The notes under the pieces are model-generated. The model searched no databases. It saw nothing but the letters and a program-made list of their open reading frames with translations, and was not told the DNA's origin. The position numbers and the translations under genes are program-made. 8,154 nucleotides of DNA, from the NCBI GenBank assembly GCA_014534385.1, contig JACVRP010000158.1, positions 1 through 8,154 on the forward strand, read 5' to 3'. The DNA is from Cyanobacteria bacterium Co-bin13 (GTDB lineage Bacteria > Cyanobacteriota > Cyanobacteriia > Phormidesmidales > Phormidesmidaceae). Within the stretch, counting starts at the first letter, position 1; each line of letters opens with the position of its first letter. Of the stretch, positions 7,348 to 8,154 are shown in pieces.

Positions 7348-7420
7348 CCTGTGCTAAGCATTAACAGGAAGTATTTTTGCTTATCATGCGATCGCAATTC
7401 TTAGCCTCGCTGAGCACAGG
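7348..7420. repeat. Spaced 8-bp inverted repeat enclosing a HIP1 site
   Basis: CCTGTGCT (7348-7355) and AGCACAGG (7413-7420) are exact reverse complements 57 bases apart. TAAG (7355-7358) and CTTA (7400-7403) could extend the pairing inside. The enclosed sequence contains the 10-bp palindrome TGCGATCGCA (7387-7396). Two more plus-strand hairpins follow directly: CAGGGG-ttg-CCTCTG (7417-7431) and TCCTCC/GGAGGA (7438-7458). This could be a folded RNA or a chance cluster. Confidence 0.4.
7388..7395. repeat. HIP1 octamer (GCGATCGC), the only intergenic copy of nine
   Basis: HIP1 is an octameric palindrome strongly over-represented in many cyanobacterial genomes. Further copies start at 104 (gltD), 2911, 3538, 4378, 4933, 5498 and 5974 (gltB) and 8051 (HAD gene). 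Nine in 8.15 kb is far above the roughly 0.1 expected by chance for an 8-mer. This is the main compositional evidence that the DNA is cyanobacterial. Confidence 0.9.
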
Positions 7421-7433
7421 GGTTGCCTCTGCT

Positions 7434-7462
7434 GCTATCCTCCCAATTATTAGGAGGACAGC
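7434..7462. repeat. Hairpin with TCCTCC/GGAGGA stem
   Basis: TCCTCC (7438-7443) pairs with GGAGGA (7453-7458) around a 9-base AT-rich loop. After one mismatch, GCT (7434-7436) pairs with AGC (7460-7462). On the plus strand AGC and five T follow at 7472-7479, but 10 or so unpaired bases intervene, so it is only a poor terminator candidate. No start codon is suitably placed after GGAGGA on either strand. Confidence 0.4.
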
Positions 7463-7548
7463 TAGAAGAACAGCTTTTTCCGATAATCCCCTTGTAACCC
7501 TACGAGTAGGTGTCTCTGGCGTAGAAAGATAGGGCAGGATGACCAGAT

Positions 7549-7578
7549 AAAAAACCCCTAGATGGTTTCATCTAAGGG
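7549..7578 (-). terminator. Intrinsic terminator of the psb35-like gene
   Basis: On the minus strand CCCTTAGAT (7578-7570) pairs with ATCTAGGGG (7563-7555) around a 6-base loop. This gives nine pairs with one G-T wobble, extendable by the flanking AAG/TTT. Six T follow directly (7554-7549). It starts 48 bases after the stop codon at 7627. This is a textbook rho-independent terminator and indicates that the psb35-like gene is not co-transcribed with the genes further on. Confidence 0.85.
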
Positions 7579-7626
7579 CTTGCGTCAACGAGCTGTGTTG
7601 AAGAACCGTTTTTAGTTTGTTCAGGA

Positions 7627-7833
7627 TTAAACTTCTGAATCAACTTCAGGAACGATATCGGGCCGTTCCTTGCTTTCCCAGCCGACTGGGCGCTTGGAGT
7701 TGTACCAGGCAATGGAGCCCAGGGTGGTGGCAGCAATAAAACCAATTACATAAACCAGGGTTGCAGAAATAGGAAAGTGAGGGCCGCTTCCCTGAACAAC
7801 TTCCTGACTCGCAGCTTCTAAAAATGTCAACAT
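7627..7833 (-). CDS. psb35: Single-span membrane protein, probably photosystem II assembly protein Psb35
   Basis: The 68 residues comprise a short N-terminal region, one hydrophobic segment at about 24-44 (TLVYVIGFIAATTLGSIAWY) and a charged tail starting NSKRPVGWESKERPD. This layout and the conserved-looking tail match my memory of the cyanobacterial Psb35 family (Synechocystis Ssl2148). That family is reported to associate with the CP47 assembly module and high-light-inducible proteins in thylakoid membranes. The family assignment is recall, not a search. If it is wrong, the fallback is an uncharacterised thylakoid or plasma membrane small protein. The ATG at 7833 has GAGG (complement of 7839-7842) five bases upstream, a good ribosome site. 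The gene ends in a strong terminator and seems monocistronic. No clear promoter boxes were found in the 150 bases upstream. Confidence 0.72.
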   Translation of the reverse strand: MLTFLEAASQEVVQGSGPHFPISATLVYVIGFIAATTLGSIAWYNSKRPVGWESKERPDIVPEVDSEV

Positions 7834-7901
7834 AGTTGCCTCAATTGAAATATTCCATTCAACGCTTAAGTTAACCCGACTGAACAGTTTGCTAAATCTA
7901 T

Positions 7902-7937
7902 CGCGCTGGTGATTCAGAAGAGGGAAACCAGAGCGCG
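7902..7937. repeat. Bulged hairpin between the HAD gene and psb35
   Basis: CGCG (7902-7905) pairs with CGCG (7934-7937), and CTGGT (7906-7910) pairs with ACCAG (7927-7931). A 2-base bulge lies on one side, and the loop is 16 bases. It lies 47 bases past the HAD stop codon and could stabilise or end that transcript. No T-run follows on the minus strand, so it is not a standard terminator. Confidence 0.3.
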
Positions 7938-7983
7938 AATAGTCCCTCTCCAGACAGAGCTGAAACCCAGGACCGCCCTATTG

Positions 7984-8154
7984 TCAGGCTTTTTGCGCCA
8001 GAGGCGACTGATCGTAGTGTCGCAGCAGATCGGCAGGGTCGTCGTAGATTGCGATCGCATCTTGCAAATCGCCGTCGCCAAACCCCCCGCAGCGAAAGGC
8101 GATGACGCTCACGCCTGCTTTACCTGCCGCCTCAATGTCGTAGGGCGTATCTCC
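7984..8154 (-). CDS. HAD-superfamily hydrolase, C-terminal fragment
   Basis: The gene enters from the right edge, so only its last 56 codons are visible and the start lies outside the window. The fragment begins with GDTPYDIEAAGKAGV, the motif IV (GDxxxD) signature of haloacid dehalogenase-type phosphatases, whose two aspartates hold the catalytic magnesium. It continues with IAFRCGGFGDGDLQDA, a strand-turn segment typical of the end of the phosphoglycolate phosphatase-like fold, then DDPADLLRHYD. Such enzymes hydrolyse phosphate esters in the cytoplasm. The nucleophile motif DxDxT/V and the cap domain, which would point to a substrate, are not in view, so no specific name is justified. The short tail SPLAQKA ends at TGA. 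The gene overlaps a HIP1 octamer at 8051. The 150 bases between it and psb35 carry no strong terminator. Confidence 0.85.
   Translation of the reverse strand, partial: GDTPYDIEAAGKAGVSVIAFRCGGFGDGDLQDAIAIYDDPADLLRHYDQSPLAQKA

Larger units (their letters stand above)
6992..7548. other. Long intergenic region between psb35 and the hypothetical gene
   Basis: These 557 bases hold no well-supported gene. The part next to 6991 carries the ribosome site of the hypothetical gene and presumably its promoter, but I see no convincing -35/-10 pair. Further out are an imperfect 16-bp palindrome (7173-7188), a HIP1 octamer (7388-7395) and a set of inverted repeats at 7348-7462. A 48-codon plus-strand reading frame (7386-7532) is also present. 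No tRNA, no Yfr1-type ACTCCTCACAC motif and no NtcA consensus site were found. Confidence 0.6.

Noticed and set aside
7371..7384. GTATTTTTGCTTAT as an NtcA site
   Set aside because: It reads GTA-N8-TAT, not TAC, and is far from any start on either strand.

Overview
The window reads as chromosomal DNA from a cyanobacterium, probably a filamentous Leptolyngbya-like lineage (the genus is inference). Nine copies of the cyanobacterial HIP1 octamer GCGATCGC are present, at 104, 2911, 3538, 4378, 4933, 5498, 5974, 7388 and 8051. There is also a small thylakoid-type membrane protein resembling Psb35, and a dispersed AGAAACC-S-GGTTTCT palindrome of a kind I associate with cyanobacterial genomes. All five supported genes lie on the minus strand, so transcription runs from high to low coordinates.

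In transcription order the window holds: the last 56 codons of a HAD-type phosphatase (8154-7984); a 68-residue single-span membrane protein, probably Psb35 (7833-7627), with a strong intrinsic terminator (7578-7549); a 557-base non-coding stretch up to the next start, with several dyads; a 71-residue hypothetical protein (6991-6776) with its own likely terminator (6638-6605); about 0.3 kb of leader; and the two glutamate synthase genes gltB (6230-1647) and gltD (1558-74).

gltB and gltD form an 88-base-spaced pair encoding the large and small subunits of NAD(P)H-dependent glutamate synthase. GltB carries the glutaminase, FMN/3Fe-4S synthase and GXGXG domains. GltD carries the FAD and NAD(P)H sites and the cysteine clusters that pass electrons to GltB. 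GltB lacks the insertion that marks the ferredoxin-dependent enzyme, which fits with the adjacent gltD. Together they turn glutamine plus 2-oxoglutarate into two glutamates, the second half of the GS-GOGAT ammonium assimilation cycle.

The coding content is ordinary housekeeping metabolism and photosynthesis support, and I see no mobile element, CRISPR array, defence cassette or clearly new system. The features worth a second look are non-coding. The gltB-gltD spacer holds a perfect 14-bp inverted repeat followed by five heptamer repeats, which leave gltD without a Shine-Dalgarno sequence. The 7348-7480 region could fold into a structured RNA and also contains a 48-codon reading frame. A run of hairpins lies between the hypothetical gene and gltB.
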